Translations under genes and position numbers: made by a program | Origin: Palsa-744 sp963734815 | Lineage (GTDB): Bacteria > Actinomycetota > Thermoleophilia > Solirubrobacterales > Solirubrobacteraceae | Length of the DNA stretch: 64,000 bases | Assembly: GCA_963734815.1 (NCBI GenBank) | Contig: CAVTIH010000002.1 | Span: 806,001-870,000 of the forward strand | Reading direction: 5' to 3' | The notes under the pieces: generated by a model | The model's database searches: none | The model's input: the letters and a program-made list of their open reading frames with translations, nothing else | What the model was told of the DNA's origin: nothing | In this document: one piece after another, positions 33,295-41,025 of the stretch | Layout: each line of letters starts with the position of its first letter | How positions within the stretch are numbered: the first letter of the stretch is position 1

Positions 33295-34743
33295 ATGGGA
33301 CTCGACTCCGGCAGGGGGGCGTACGCCTTCAGAGTGGCTCCGTTCGCGGCCGCGGCCGCGCTGGTGTGGGCTGCCGTGATCGTCGGCTCCACGATCGACT
33401 GGACCGTGTACGCGCTCTCCGTCGCACTGCTGCTGTTCGCCGGGGGCGTGCGCTTCACGCCGCTCGGCAGGCGCTTCGAAGGCGCCCTCTCCTCGCTGGT
33501 GTTCCTCGGCGCCGTCGCGGTGCTGCGCGACTCGGCCGGCGGGATCGGCTCGGGCGTCGCCGTGGTGTCTCTGATCCCCGTCTTCTACACCGCCCTCTAC
33601 GGGCGCCGCCTGCGCTGGCTGTATGCGGTGCTCGGCGGCGTCACCGTCTTCTACCTCGCGCCGATCGTCCTCGTCGGGCCTCCCGCGTACCCGTCCACGC
33701 AGTACCGCGCCGCGCTGTTCACGGTGGTCGTCGCCGCCATCATCGGCCTCGCCACGCGGCATCTGGTCAACGACGTCCGCCACCAGGTCGCCGAGGCGGT
33801 CGAGCGCGAGCGCATGCTGGGCCAGGTCAACGAGGTCGTACGTGGACTGCACGGCGGCTCGCAATCGCGCCTGGAGGTGTGCGAGGCGGCCCGCACGATC
33901 GGCGCGGCCTCTATGGCGATCCTGTACGAGCCGGTGCCCGGCTCTCACACGATGCGTTCCACGGCGATCTCCGGCGCGGATGCCGAGCCGATCGAGATAT
34001 CCACGCACCGGCGCAGCGCCGTCACCGAAGCGTTCGCCTCAGGTCAGCCGCAGATGATCACCAAGGACCTCGAAGCGCACGTCGGCAGCCTCGTGCTGTG
34101 GGAGGCCGCCGGCCGGCCGGAGTCGATCCTCTACGAGCCGCTGATGCGCACGGGCGAGCCGGTGGGGGTTCTCGTGGTCGGGTGGCCAGCCAACGTCACG
34201 GCCCACGACCCGCGCGCCACCGTCGTCGCGCTGCTCGCGCACGAGGCCGCCGCCGTGATCGATCGCGCCGACGCGCTCAGCGAGCTCACCGACATGGCCA
34301 GCACCGACCCGCTGACGGGCCTGCCCAACCGCCGCGCGTGGGACGCGCGCGTCGCGGGCGCGCTCGCCGTGGGAGAGCGGTTCACGATCGCGATGCTCGA
34401 CTTCGACCACTTCAAGGAGTTCAACGACACCCACGGCCACCCCGCCGGCGACCATCTGCTGAGGGAGACCACCGCCGCGTGGCGCGAGCAGGTGCGCTCC
34501 GGCGACCTGCTCGCACGGCTGGGCGGCGAGGAGTTTGGGCTGCTGTTGATCAACTGCGACACCCCCCGTGCCACCGAAGTGATCGAGCGCCTGCGCGGTG
34601 TCGTCTACGGCGACCAAACCTGCTCCGCCGGCTTCGCCTCCTGGCGGCCCGGCGAGTCGGGCGACGAGGTGCTGGCGCGCGCCGACATCGCACTGTACGA
34701 CGCCAAGGAGTCGGGGCGCGACCGGGTGTGCATGAGCGCCTGA
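33295..34743 (+). CDS. Diguanylate cyclase (membrane region, GAF-like domain, GGDEF)
   Basis: This 482-residue protein has about six hydrophobic spans in the first 170 residues, a GAF-like sensor (LEVCEAARTIGAASMAILYEP to VVALLAHEAAAVID) and a C-terminal GGDEF domain with DPLTGLPNRRAWD and LARLGGEEFGLLL. The active-site GGEEF is intact, and an RSGD five residues before it is a product-inhibition I-site. It should make cyclic di-GMP in response to a membrane or GAF signal. Confidence 0.92.
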   Translation: MGLDSGRGAYAFRVAPFAAAAALVWAAVIVGSTIDWTVYALSVALLLFAGGVRFTPLGRRFEGALSSLVFLGAVAVLRDSAGGIGSGVAVVSLIPVFYTALYGRRLRWLYAVLGGVTVFYLAPIVLVGPPAYPSTQYRAALFTVVVAAIIGLATRHLVNDVRHQVAEAVERERMLGQVNEVVRGLHGGSQSRLEVCEAARTIGAASMAILYEPVPGSHTMRSTAISGADAEPIEISTHRRSAVTEAFASGQPQMITKDLEAHVGSLVLWEAAGRPESILYEPLMRTGEPVGVLVVGWPANVTAHDPRATVVALLAHEAAAVIDRADALSELTDMASTDPLTGLPNRRAWDARVAGALAVGERFTIAMLDFDHFKEFNDTHGHPAGDHLLRETTAAWREQVRSGDLLARLGGEEFGLLLINCDTPRATEVIERLRGVVYGDQTCSAGFASWRPGESGDEVLARADIALYDAKESGRDRVCMSA

Positions 34744-34773
34744 GCCGCGCGCCCTCGCAGGCTGTGCGCTTTG

Positions 34774-35430
34774 ATGTGCGCCATGACCGTTCTGGCGGCC
34801 CTCGGCTGGCCGACCGTCGCCTCGCTCGCCACCGCCGCCGGCACGCTGGTGCTCGCGATCGCCACGTTCGGCTCGGTGCGCTCCGCCAACCGCTCCGCGC
34901 GAATCGCCGAGCTCGCCCTGCAGGAGCAGCGCCGGCCGGTGATCGTCCAGTCGCGCCTCGACGACCCGCTGCAGAAGATCATGTTCGTCGACGGCCACTG
35001 GGTGCACGTGCCAGGCAGCCGCGCCGTCGCCGAGCACATCGAGGGCACCGTCTACCTGGCGATCAGCCTGCGCAACGTCGGCGCCGGGATCGGCGTGCTG
35101 CAAGGGTGGGTCGCACGCGCGGGACTGCAAACCGGGCAGGTCCCCCACGCCGCCGAGGAGGATTTCCGCCGCCAGTCGCGCGACCTGTACATCCCCGCTG
35201 GCGACATCGGCCTGTGGCAGGGAGCGCTGCGCGACCCCGCCGAAGACGACCACACGCCGATCGCGGACGCGGTCGACCAGCATCAGACGATCACGATCGA
35301 CCTGCTCTACAGCGACCAGGTCGGCGGCCAGCGCACGATCAGCCGCTTCATGCTGGCCCCCGTCGGCGAGGACGGCTGGCTGGCCTCGGTCGGGCGGCAC
35401 TGGTACCTCGATCAGGACGGGCCGCGGTGA
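34774..35430 (+). CDS. Hypothetical protein with N-terminal membrane helix
   Basis: From ATG 34774 this 218-residue protein has one or two hydrophobic segments (VLAALGWPTVASLATAAGTLVLAIATF), a coiled-coil-like stretch (RSANRSARIAELALQEQRRP), and a beta-rich remainder (VYLAISLRNVGAGIGVL, TITIDLLYSDQVGGQ). Homology to a characterised family was not recognised; this layout recurs in actinobacterial hypothetical proteins. It follows the diguanylate cyclase by 30 bases and may be co-transcribed. Confidence 0.65.
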   Translation: MCAMTVLAALGWPTVASLATAAGTLVLAIATFGSVRSANRSARIAELALQEQRRPVIVQSRLDDPLQKIMFVDGHWVHVPGSRAVAEHIEGTVYLAISLRNVGAGIGVLQGWVARAGLQTGQVPHAAEEDFRRQSRDLYIPAGDIGLWQGALRDPAEDDHTPIADAVDQHQTITIDLLYSDQVGGQRTISRFMLAPVGEDGWLASVGRHWYLDQDGPR

Positions 35431-35436
35431 GGTGCC

Positions 35437-35628
35437 GTGAGTCGCAAGCGCGACATCAAGCAGTTCCGGCAAGCTTGCACTGAGGTCCACCTGACCGTCG
35501 GCGAGCGCTATCAAGCCAGCGATGCACTGCATGCCGAGAAGGCATCTGGCGACGTGCAGGGGGACATGAGCTATCCAGAACTGCTGGCGTGGCTGCAACA
35601 ATGGAAGGACTCATGGCGACCGTCGTAG
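35437..35628 (+). CDS. Small hypothetical protein
   Basis: GTG 35437 follows the previous stop by six bases and gives a 63-residue polar protein (SRKRDIKQFRQACTEVHLTVGERYQA to YPELLAWLQQWKDSWRPS). The end overlaps the next gene by 16 bases. The tight spacing on both sides suggests a coupled pair with the next gene, with a layout that would also fit a small toxin-antitoxin or immunity pair; nothing else supports that. Confidence 0.5.
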   Translation: MSRKRDIKQFRQACTEVHLTVGERYQASDALHAEKASGDVQGDMSYPELLAWLQQWKDSWRPS

Positions 35629-36023
35629 CCCTGGATGCATCACCGATAAACGTCCTGCACTCGCTGCGTGGGTCGATCGTCGATGCACGTATCGCCTACC
35701 CAGATGTCCTTCACGTAGAGGTGCGCGATTCGCGCGGGGACGTCTGGCGTCTGGCCACCCAAGATGCCCAATGGTCGCCGGCTGACCCCGCTCAGCTCCT
35801 CGGGCGCTCGATCGAGGATGCCGACATCGACGAGGAGACCGGTGAGTTGCGTTGCGGGCTTTCCGACGGTACAGTCCTCAGCGTCAAACCTGCCGCAGTC
35901 GAGGCGGAGGATGACCCGCCCAATTGGGAGCTGTTCAGCCCCGCCGGAATCGTCCTCGAGTTCGGTCCCGGAGTTCGCTGGCAGATCAGCGGCGCTGACG
36001 CGCCGGCCTCATCGCGCCGCTGA
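35613..36023 (+). CDS. Hypothetical 136-residue protein
   Basis: ATG 35613 has AAGGA five bases upstream. The protein (ATVVALDASPINVLHSLRGSIV, LHVEVRDSRGDVWRLATQDAQW, DGTVLSVKPAAVE, VLEFGPGVRWQI) is strand-rich and acidic. It resembles no enzyme family I know. It overlaps the small gene before it and ends in a 25-bp tandem duplication. Confidence 0.5.
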   Translation: MATVVALDASPINVLHSLRGSIVDARIAYPDVLHVEVRDSRGDVWRLATQDAQWSPADPAQLLGRSIEDADIDEETGELRCGLSDGTVLSVKPAAVEAEDDPPNWELFSPAGIVLEFGPGVRWQISGADAPASSRR

Positions 36024-36046
36024 GGCGCCGGCCTCATCGCGCCGCT
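35997..36046. repeat. 25-bp tandem duplication at the end of the 136-residue gene
   Basis: Units 35997-36021 and 36022-36046 abut and differ at one base. The stop codon TGA is formed at the unit boundary and recurs at the end of the second copy. Confidence 0.85.
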
Positions 36047-36154
36047 GAGCGCACGATGCGGGGGGCCATCGAGCCCCCGCAAACGGGGTTGCCCTCGACG
36101 TGACACAACTCCTATACACCTCGGTGAGAGTCGAGCTCATGAGATAGCCACAAT

Positions 36155-38038
36155 ATGCCGATTAGTGGGCTTGGGATGGCAGTTCAACGCTTCACTACAT
36201 CGGGTCTGGATGAGATACGCGTGCCGGCGCCGCCGTCCGCGCTGGTAGAGGCGCCCGCGGATGATCGGGGTCGTCTCGGCGAGGCGCTGAAGGCGCGCAC
36301 CGAGGAGGTGCTCGATCGGACCGTCGCGCTCACCTCGGGAACAGGCCACGACGTCGAGGCCGTGGTGCAGGGCAGCTTCGAGCGGATCAGCCGCAGCTCC
36401 ACGATCGCCGTGGCACGATGGATTGCGGGGGAGAGCATGGAGGTGGCCATCGAGGCCGGTCAGGAAACCTGGCTGATCTTCGGCGAGCTCGCCGCCCAAC
36501 GCGCGGCAACGCTCGACGAGGTCACCAGGCGCTGCTTCTGGTGGCGCAACGTGATGGCCGAGGTGCTGCGCGAGAGCGCGACGCAGCTGGAGGTCTCGCC
36601 CGAGGCGCTCGCTCAGGCCCTCAACATCCTGCAGCTGAGCCTCGAGTTCAGCCTGCTGCGGATGTGCGAGTGCTACGAGACCGAGCGCCGCCACACCGAC
36701 GAGGAGCTCACCCGGCGCGAGGACGAGCTGTCCTTCCTGGCCACCCACGACCCGTTGACCGGCCTCCCCAACCGGACGCTGATCCTCGACCGCGTCGAGC
36801 AGCTGCTCGTGCGCTCGCGGCGCAACCAGACCCCGACAGCGGCGCTGTTCATCGACCTCGACAACTTCAAGAGCATCAACGACACCCTTGGCCACGGCGT
36901 CGGCGACGAGCTCCTGCAGGCGGTCGCCGCGCGGCTCGACGGGGTAATCCGCGGGGCCGATACGCTGGGGCGCCTCGGCGGGGACGAGTTCGTCGTGATC
37001 TCCGAGGATCTCTCGCTGGAGACCGGGCCCGAACTGATCGCCGAGCGCCTGCTCGACGCGCTCAAGCAGCCGTTCAAGCTGGGGTCCGACCAGGAGACCC
37101 GCGTGACCGTGACCGCCAGTATCGGCATTGCGATCGGGGAGCGCATCTCCGCCGAGGAGCTCCTGCGCGACGCGGACATCGCGATGTACCGCGCCAAGTG
37201 GGACGGCAAGAACCGTCACGTCGTATTCGAGAGCGGCATGCAGGACACCGTGCAGAAGCGCATGGAGCTCGAGATGGACCTGCGCGAAGCGCTCGCCAAC
37301 GACGAGTTCTTCCTCGCCTATCAACCCACGCTCGACCTCAGCGACATGAGCCCCAACGGGGTGGAGGCGCTGATCCGCTGGCGCCACCCGGTGCGCGGCA
37401 TCGTCCAACCCAACGATTTCATCCCGCTGCTCGAGGAGACGGGGTTGATCACCGAGATCGGCAGGTGGGTGATGGAAGAGGCCTGCCGCCAGGGAGCCGC
37501 GTGGCGAGCCGCCGGGTATCCGATCACCATGGCCGTCAACGTCTCCGGACGCCAGCTCGACACCGATCAGCTCGTGGGTGAGATCGAAAGCGCGCTCTCG
37601 GACAGCGGCATGGAGCCAGGGGCGCTGACGATCGAGATCACCGAGACCACCCTGATGCGCAACATCGAGGCGACCGCCCGCCGGCTCACCGAGATCAAGC
37701 GGCTCGGCGTGCGGATCGCGATCGACGACTTCGGCACCGGCTACTCCTCCCTCGCCCACCTCCAGCGCTTCCCCGTCGACGCGCTGAAGATCGATCGCTC
37801 GTTCATCTCCGGCCTGAAGCACAACAAGGAGGGCGAAACGCTGATCCACACGCTCGTGCAGCTCGGCAAGGCGCTCTCGATCGAGACCTTCGCCGAGGGC
37901 ATCGAGCAGCAGCAGGAGCTCTCCCTGCTTCGCGACGAGGATTGCGACAGCGGGCAGGGCTTCCTGTTCGCCCAGCCGCTCGACGTGGCCGCCACCGAGG
38001 CGTTCCTGCGGAGCTGCGCCGCGCCCGCCTCGACGTAG
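36155..38038 (+). CDS. Dual GGDEF-EAL cyclic di-GMP enzyme
   Basis: This 627-residue soluble protein has an N-terminal helical region of about 190 residues, a GGDEF domain (DPLTGLPNRTLIL, TLGRLGGDEFVVI) and an EAL domain (VEALIRWRHPVRGI, AVNVSGRQL, EITETTLM, AIDDFGTGYSSL, IKRLGV). All catalytic motifs of both domains are intact, so it could both make and break cyclic di-GMP, with the N-terminal helices as a regulator. No membrane helix is present. Start ATG 36155, or 36176. It lies between another diguanylate cyclase and an adenylate cyclase. Confidence 0.92.
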   Translation: MPISGLGMAVQRFTTSGLDEIRVPAPPSALVEAPADDRGRLGEALKARTEEVLDRTVALTSGTGHDVEAVVQGSFERISRSSTIAVARWIAGESMEVAIEAGQETWLIFGELAAQRAATLDEVTRRCFWWRNVMAEVLRESATQLEVSPEALAQALNILQLSLEFSLLRMCECYETERRHTDEELTRREDELSFLATHDPLTGLPNRTLILDRVEQLLVRSRRNQTPTAALFIDLDNFKSINDTLGHGVGDELLQAVAARLDGVIRGADTLGRLGGDEFVVISEDLSLETGPELIAERLLDALKQPFKLGSDQETRVTVTASIGIAIGERISAEELLRDADIAMYRAKWDGKNRHVVFESGMQDTVQKRMELEMDLREALANDEFFLAYQPTLDLSDMSPNGVEALIRWRHPVRGIVQPNDFIPLLEETGLITEIGRWVMEEACRQGAAWRAAGYPITMAVNVSGRQLDTDQLVGEIESALSDSGMEPGALTIEITETTLMRNIEATARRLTEIKRLGVRIAIDDFGTGYSSLAHLQRFPVDALKIDRSFISGLKHNKEGETLIHTLVQLGKALSIETFAEGIEQQQELSLLRDEDCDSGQGFLFAQPLDVAATEAFLRSCAAPAST

Positions 38039-38049
38039 CGTCCCGCGCC

Positions 38050-39384
38050 TCAGCCGCCGAGCACAAACAGTGGCCAGCGGCCGGGAACACCCTTGAGCTC
38101 GTGAAAGCCCCGGTCCTCGAACGTGAACGGGCCGCCCACCACGGTCCCGAACACGGTGCCCGAGACGAGCACCTCGCCGGCGCCCGCCAGCCCGCTCACA
38201 CGCGAGGCGATGTGGACCGCCATCCCGCCGACGTCCTCGCCGATCAGCTCGCACTCGCCGGTGTGCATGCCGATGCGCACCTCGACGCCGAGCTCACGTG
38301 CCGCGCGGGTGATCGCCAAAGCGCAACGCAGCGCTCGCGACGGTGGGCCGGCGAACGTCGCCAGGAAGCCGTCTCCAATCGTCTTGACCTCGCGGCCTTC
38401 GAAGCGGTGCAGCTCCTTGCGCACCTCCTCGTCGTGACGTGCCAGCAGATCGCGCCAGCGGCCGTCGCCGAGCTCGGCGACACGTGTAGTGGCGTCGACG
38501 ATGTCGGTGAACATCACCGTGAGCAGTGCCCGTGCCCGCTCTCCCCCGCCCCGGCCGCCGGTGAGAAACTCCTCGATCTCTTCGACGATCGCATCCCCGT
38601 CGCCGACAAACGGCAAGGAGTCGATTCCATCCAGCTCGATGTAACGGGCTCCTTGGATGTGCTCAGCCAGGTAGCGCGAGTGGCGTGGGTCCCAGGCGCT
38701 ATCGCCGGATCGGTGTATCACCAGCGTTGGAACGCGGATGCGCGGCAGCGTGTCGCGCACATCAAGGTCGGTGGCGGCGTTCAGGAGGATGCGGGCCTCA
38801 CTCGGGCTCGCCGCCAAGCGCTGCAAACGCGCAAACCACTTGGCGAATGCTGGGTCCTCGGCCATCGAGGGCACCATCACCGGCAGGCCGGGGCCGTCGC
38901 TCTCGCCCCACGTGGCGACGGTGCGCTCGGTCCACTGGGCGCGATCCTCGACCGTCATCGCCCAGTCGTAGTCTGGCGCCCACGAGGTGCGCGCGATCGA
39001 CGCGTACATAATCAGAGCGCCCACCCGCTCCGGGCGATCGGCGGCAAGCAGCGCGGCTACGGGGCCGCCCAAGCCGTAGGTGAACAGCGCCGCCCGCTCG
39101 CTGCCCACCGCGTCGAGCACCGCGAGCGCGTCGCGCGCCTCCTGCTCGAGGGTGTAGGCCTCGCCGACGCTGTCCGATAGTCCGCTTCCGCGGCGGTCGA
39201 ACAGGATCAGGCGGCTGAACACCGCCAGACGCTCAAGCCAGCGTCGCAGCGCAGGCGACTCCCACAGCTGCTCGATCTGAGAGATCCAACCGGGCATGAA
39301 CAGCAGATCGAGCGTCCCGTCTCCCGTGACCTGGTAGGCAATGCTCGCCTCGCCGCTGCGCGCGTATCGCGTGACGGGAGCCAT
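38050..39384 (-). CDS. Class III adenylate/guanylate cyclase fused to an alpha/beta-hydrolase-like domain
   Basis: The N-terminal ~270 residues are an alpha/beta hydrolase fold (LDLLFMPGWISQIEQ, LILFDRRGSGLSD, VPTLVIHRSGD). The nucleophile site reads LFTYGLGGPVAAL, so the catalytic Ser is lost. The C-terminal cyclase has LLTVMFTDIVDATTR (metal Asp), REVKTIGDGFLATF (substrate Lys and second Asp) and GMAVHIASRVSGLAG (transition-state Asn/Arg region). It should form cyclic AMP or GMP, with the dead hydrolase fold as a sensor. This fusion is known in actinobacteria. The start codon lies in a 47-bp tandem duplication. Confidence 0.88.
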   Translation of the reverse strand: MAPVTRYARSGEASIAYQVTGDGTLDLLFMPGWISQIEQLWESPALRRWLERLAVFSRLILFDRRGSGLSDSVGEAYTLEQEARDALAVLDAVGSERAALFTYGLGGPVAALLAADRPERVGALIMYASIARTSWAPDYDWAMTVEDRAQWTERTVATWGESDGPGLPVMVPSMAEDPAFAKWFARLQRLAASPSEARILLNAATDLDVRDTLPRIRVPTLVIHRSGDSAWDPRHSRYLAEHIQGARYIELDGIDSLPFVGDGDAIVEEIEEFLTGGRGGGERARALLTVMFTDIVDATTRVAELGDGRWRDLLARHDEEVRKELHRFEGREVKTIGDGFLATFAGPPSRALRCALAITRAARELGVEVRIGMHTGECELIGEDVGGMAVHIASRVSGLAGAGEVLVSGTVFGTVVGGPFTFEDRGFHELKGVPGRWPLFVLGG

Positions 39385-39447
39385 CAGGTTGCTACCTCGC
39401 CGCTGCGCGCGTATCGCGTGACGGGAGCCATCGGGTTGCTACCTCGC
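39354..39447. repeat. 47-bp tandem duplication across the cyclase start codon
   Basis: Units 39354-39400 and 39401-39447 abut and differ at one base; a partial third copy follows to about 39476. Each unit carries a start codon and the first 11 codons of the cyclase gene. Confidence 0.9.
39384..39431 (-). CDS. 15-codon leader ORF created by the duplication
   Basis: The ATG at 39431 in the second repeat unit starts a frame that encodes the same first 11 residues as the cyclase (MAPVTRYARSG), then EVAT and a TGA that overlaps the true ATG as TGATG. Ribosomes could re-initiate on the cyclase after this short frame. Whether it is translated is unknown. Confidence 0.4.
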   Translation of the reverse strand: MAPVTRYARSGEVAT

Positions 39448-39489
39448 TACGGTGAGCATCAGGTTGCCAACTCACCACCGTGCACGGGG

Positions 39490-40323
39490 TCAGACGGGCG
39501 TGTCGGCAGGCAGGCCCACCAATTGGGCGCTGCGCTCCCACAGACCCTCGGCGAGCGTCTCGTCCTGGGCTTGGGCGCTGGGCGCGAGCACCTTCTCGTC
39601 CTGGACGTACTCGCCGGTGAGGGCGGCCGCCTCGGGCGACGTCGCAAGCCACACGAGCGAGCGGGCACCGCGCCGCGGCGAGCGGAAGAAGGGTCCGCCG
39701 AGCGTGGTGAGCACCCTCCAGATCCCATTTTCGTTCTTGCCGAAGCCGGTACGCACGACGCCGGGGTGAAAGCAGTTGGCGTGCAGCTCCGGCGCGCGTC
39801 TGGCCAGCTCGCGTGTAAAGAGAATGTTGCACAGCTTCGAGGTTCCGTACACGCGCATCGCGGAGTAGGACTTCGCGGACTGCAGATCATCCAAATCCAG
39901 GAGCCCCGACTTGTGGGCGTCGGATGCCGTGGTCACCACGCGGCCGCCGTCCAGACGATCGCGCAACAGGTTGGTGAGCAGGAACGGTGCGAGATGGTTC
40001 AGCGCGAAGGTCTGCTCGAAGCCCTCGGAGGTCTCCTTCCGTGATGCAAACAGCGCCCCGGCGTTGTTGGCCAGGACGTCGATGTGCTCGTAGCGCTCGC
40101 GCACCTCCTCCGCGAGCGCCCGCACATCAGCCATCAGCATCAGGTCGGAGACGTGCTCGTGGACCGGCGCGCCCCCTCCGGTCGCCCTCGCCTCCCGCGC
40201 GAGCGCCTCCACACGCTCGCGGTCGCGACCCACGAGCGCAACCTCGACCCCGTCGCGCGCAAGCTCGATCGCGGCGGCGCGGCCGATGCCGCGCGTGGCT
40301 CCCGTGAGCAGGACAAACGTCAT
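39490..40323 (-). CDS. Short-chain dehydrogenase/reductase (retinol-dehydrogenase-like)
   Basis: This 277-residue SDR has FVLLTGATRGIGRAAAIEL, DVLANNAGALFASRK, a Ser in VVTTASDAHKSG, and YGTSKLCNILFTREL with the catalytic Tyr and Lys. The Arg after the second strand (GRDRERVEALA) favours NADP. LHANCFHPGVVRTGFGK is typical of retinol-dehydrogenase-like members. The C-terminus (VLAPSAQAQDETLAEGLWERSAQLVGL) fits the family. Start ATG 40323 begins exactly at the first strand. Confidence 0.88.
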   Translation of the reverse strand: MTFVLLTGATRGIGRAAAIELARDGVEVALVGRDRERVEALAREARATGGGAPVHEHVSDLMLMADVRALAEEVRERYEHIDVLANNAGALFASRKETSEGFEQTFALNHLAPFLLTNLLRDRLDGGRVVTTASDAHKSGLLDLDDLQSAKSYSAMRVYGTSKLCNILFTRELARRAPELHANCFHPGVVRTGFGKNENGIWRVLTTLGGPFFRSPRRGARSLVWLATSPEAAALTGEYVQDEKVLAPSAQAQDETLAEGLWERSAQLVGLPADTPV

Positions 40324-40464
40324 GGCGTGGACTCTACCGTCCACCTCCCCGATGTGGCCGGCGTCATCACCGATCCGCAAGGCGCGACGTTCACCGCGAG
40401 TAAGTTCGTGCCCGAGAAACAAAGACCTCGCCAGCCGCACAGCAAACGGCGCGCAGAAATGCCT

Positions 40465-40725
40465 CTACTTCTCGTAGTGGTAGCGGGCCTGTAGGACCAC
40501 GAGATCGGTGTCGAGCACCTGATACACCAGCCGGTGCTCCTCGGTGATACGCCGCGACCAGGCCCCGGCGATCCCGTACTTGAGCGGCTCGGGCTTGCCG
40601 ATCCCGCCTGTCGGATCGCGTAGAGCGTCATCGAGCAGGCGGTTGATGCGTCTCACGATCGCGCGATCTGCCCGCTGCCAGTAGGTGTAGTCCTCCCAGC
40701 CCTGTGGCGTGAAGACCAGCCTCAC
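40465..40725 (-). CDS. yoeB: YoeB-type mRNA interferase toxin
   Basis: This 86-residue toxin starts RLVFTPQGWEDYTYWQ and has RRINRLLDDALRDP, GKPEPLKYGIAGAWSRRI and EHRLVYQVLDTD. It ends VLQARYHYEK, the conserved C-terminal His-Tyr of YoeB. It cuts mRNA on the ribosome and is held by the antitoxin encoded just upstream, overlapping by four bases. Confidence 0.92.
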   Translation of the reverse strand: MRLVFTPQGWEDYTYWQRADRAIVRRINRLLDDALRDPTGGIGKPEPLKYGIAGAWSRRITEEHRLVYQVLDTDLVVLQARYHYEK

Positions 40726-40976
40726 GTGCGGTCGAGTGGGTGCTCGACCGTCTCACCGCGCTCGGCCGCCTCAGCGGCATCGAGCAGGCGCCGCGCGTTG
40801 ACCGGCGAGCGGAACAGGTACGCCGTCTCCTGCCACGCCGCGTACGCATCGGCCGACATGAGCACGGCATTGCCGCGCTTAGACGTGATCTCGATTGCCG
40901 CCCGATCGTTGTTGACCTTCTCGATGAGCGGGAACAGCTCTCTGCGTGCCTCACTGGCCGTGATCGCCACCGCCAT
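40722..40976 (-). CDS. yefM: YefM-type antitoxin
   Basis: This 84-residue Phd/YefM antitoxin has ITASEARRELFPLIEKVNNDRAAIEITSKRGNAVLMSADAYAAWQETAYLF, the DNA-binding domain, and an acidic toxin-binding tail. AAAAGGAG precedes the ATG at 40976. An operator with two GTAC cores lies just upstream, as expected for autoregulation with YoeB. Confidence 0.92.
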   Translation of the reverse strand: MAVAITASEARRELFPLIEKVNNDRAAIEITSKRGNAVLMSADAYAAWQETAYLFRSPVNARRLLDAAEAAERGETVEHPLDRT

Positions 40977-40986
40977 CTCCTTTTAC

Positions 40987-41007
40987 TGGTACCAAATATC
41001 GTACCAT
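40987..41007. promoter_or_regulatory. YefM operator: two GTAC palindromes 12 bp apart
   Basis: TGGTACC and CGTACCA surround a 5-base AT-rich centre; the two GTAC cores are 12 bp centre to centre. This matches the spacing described for the YefM-YoeB operator of Escherichia coli. The site overlaps a TACGAT -10-like box on the minus strand. Confidence 0.7.
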
Positions 41008-41025
41008 AGGCCTACACGGCCCGCA

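Noticed and set aside
33228..35483. 751-codon plus-strand frame across the GGDEF gene
   Set aside because: Shadow of the GGDEF protein and its neighbour in another frame, Arg-rich without motifs.
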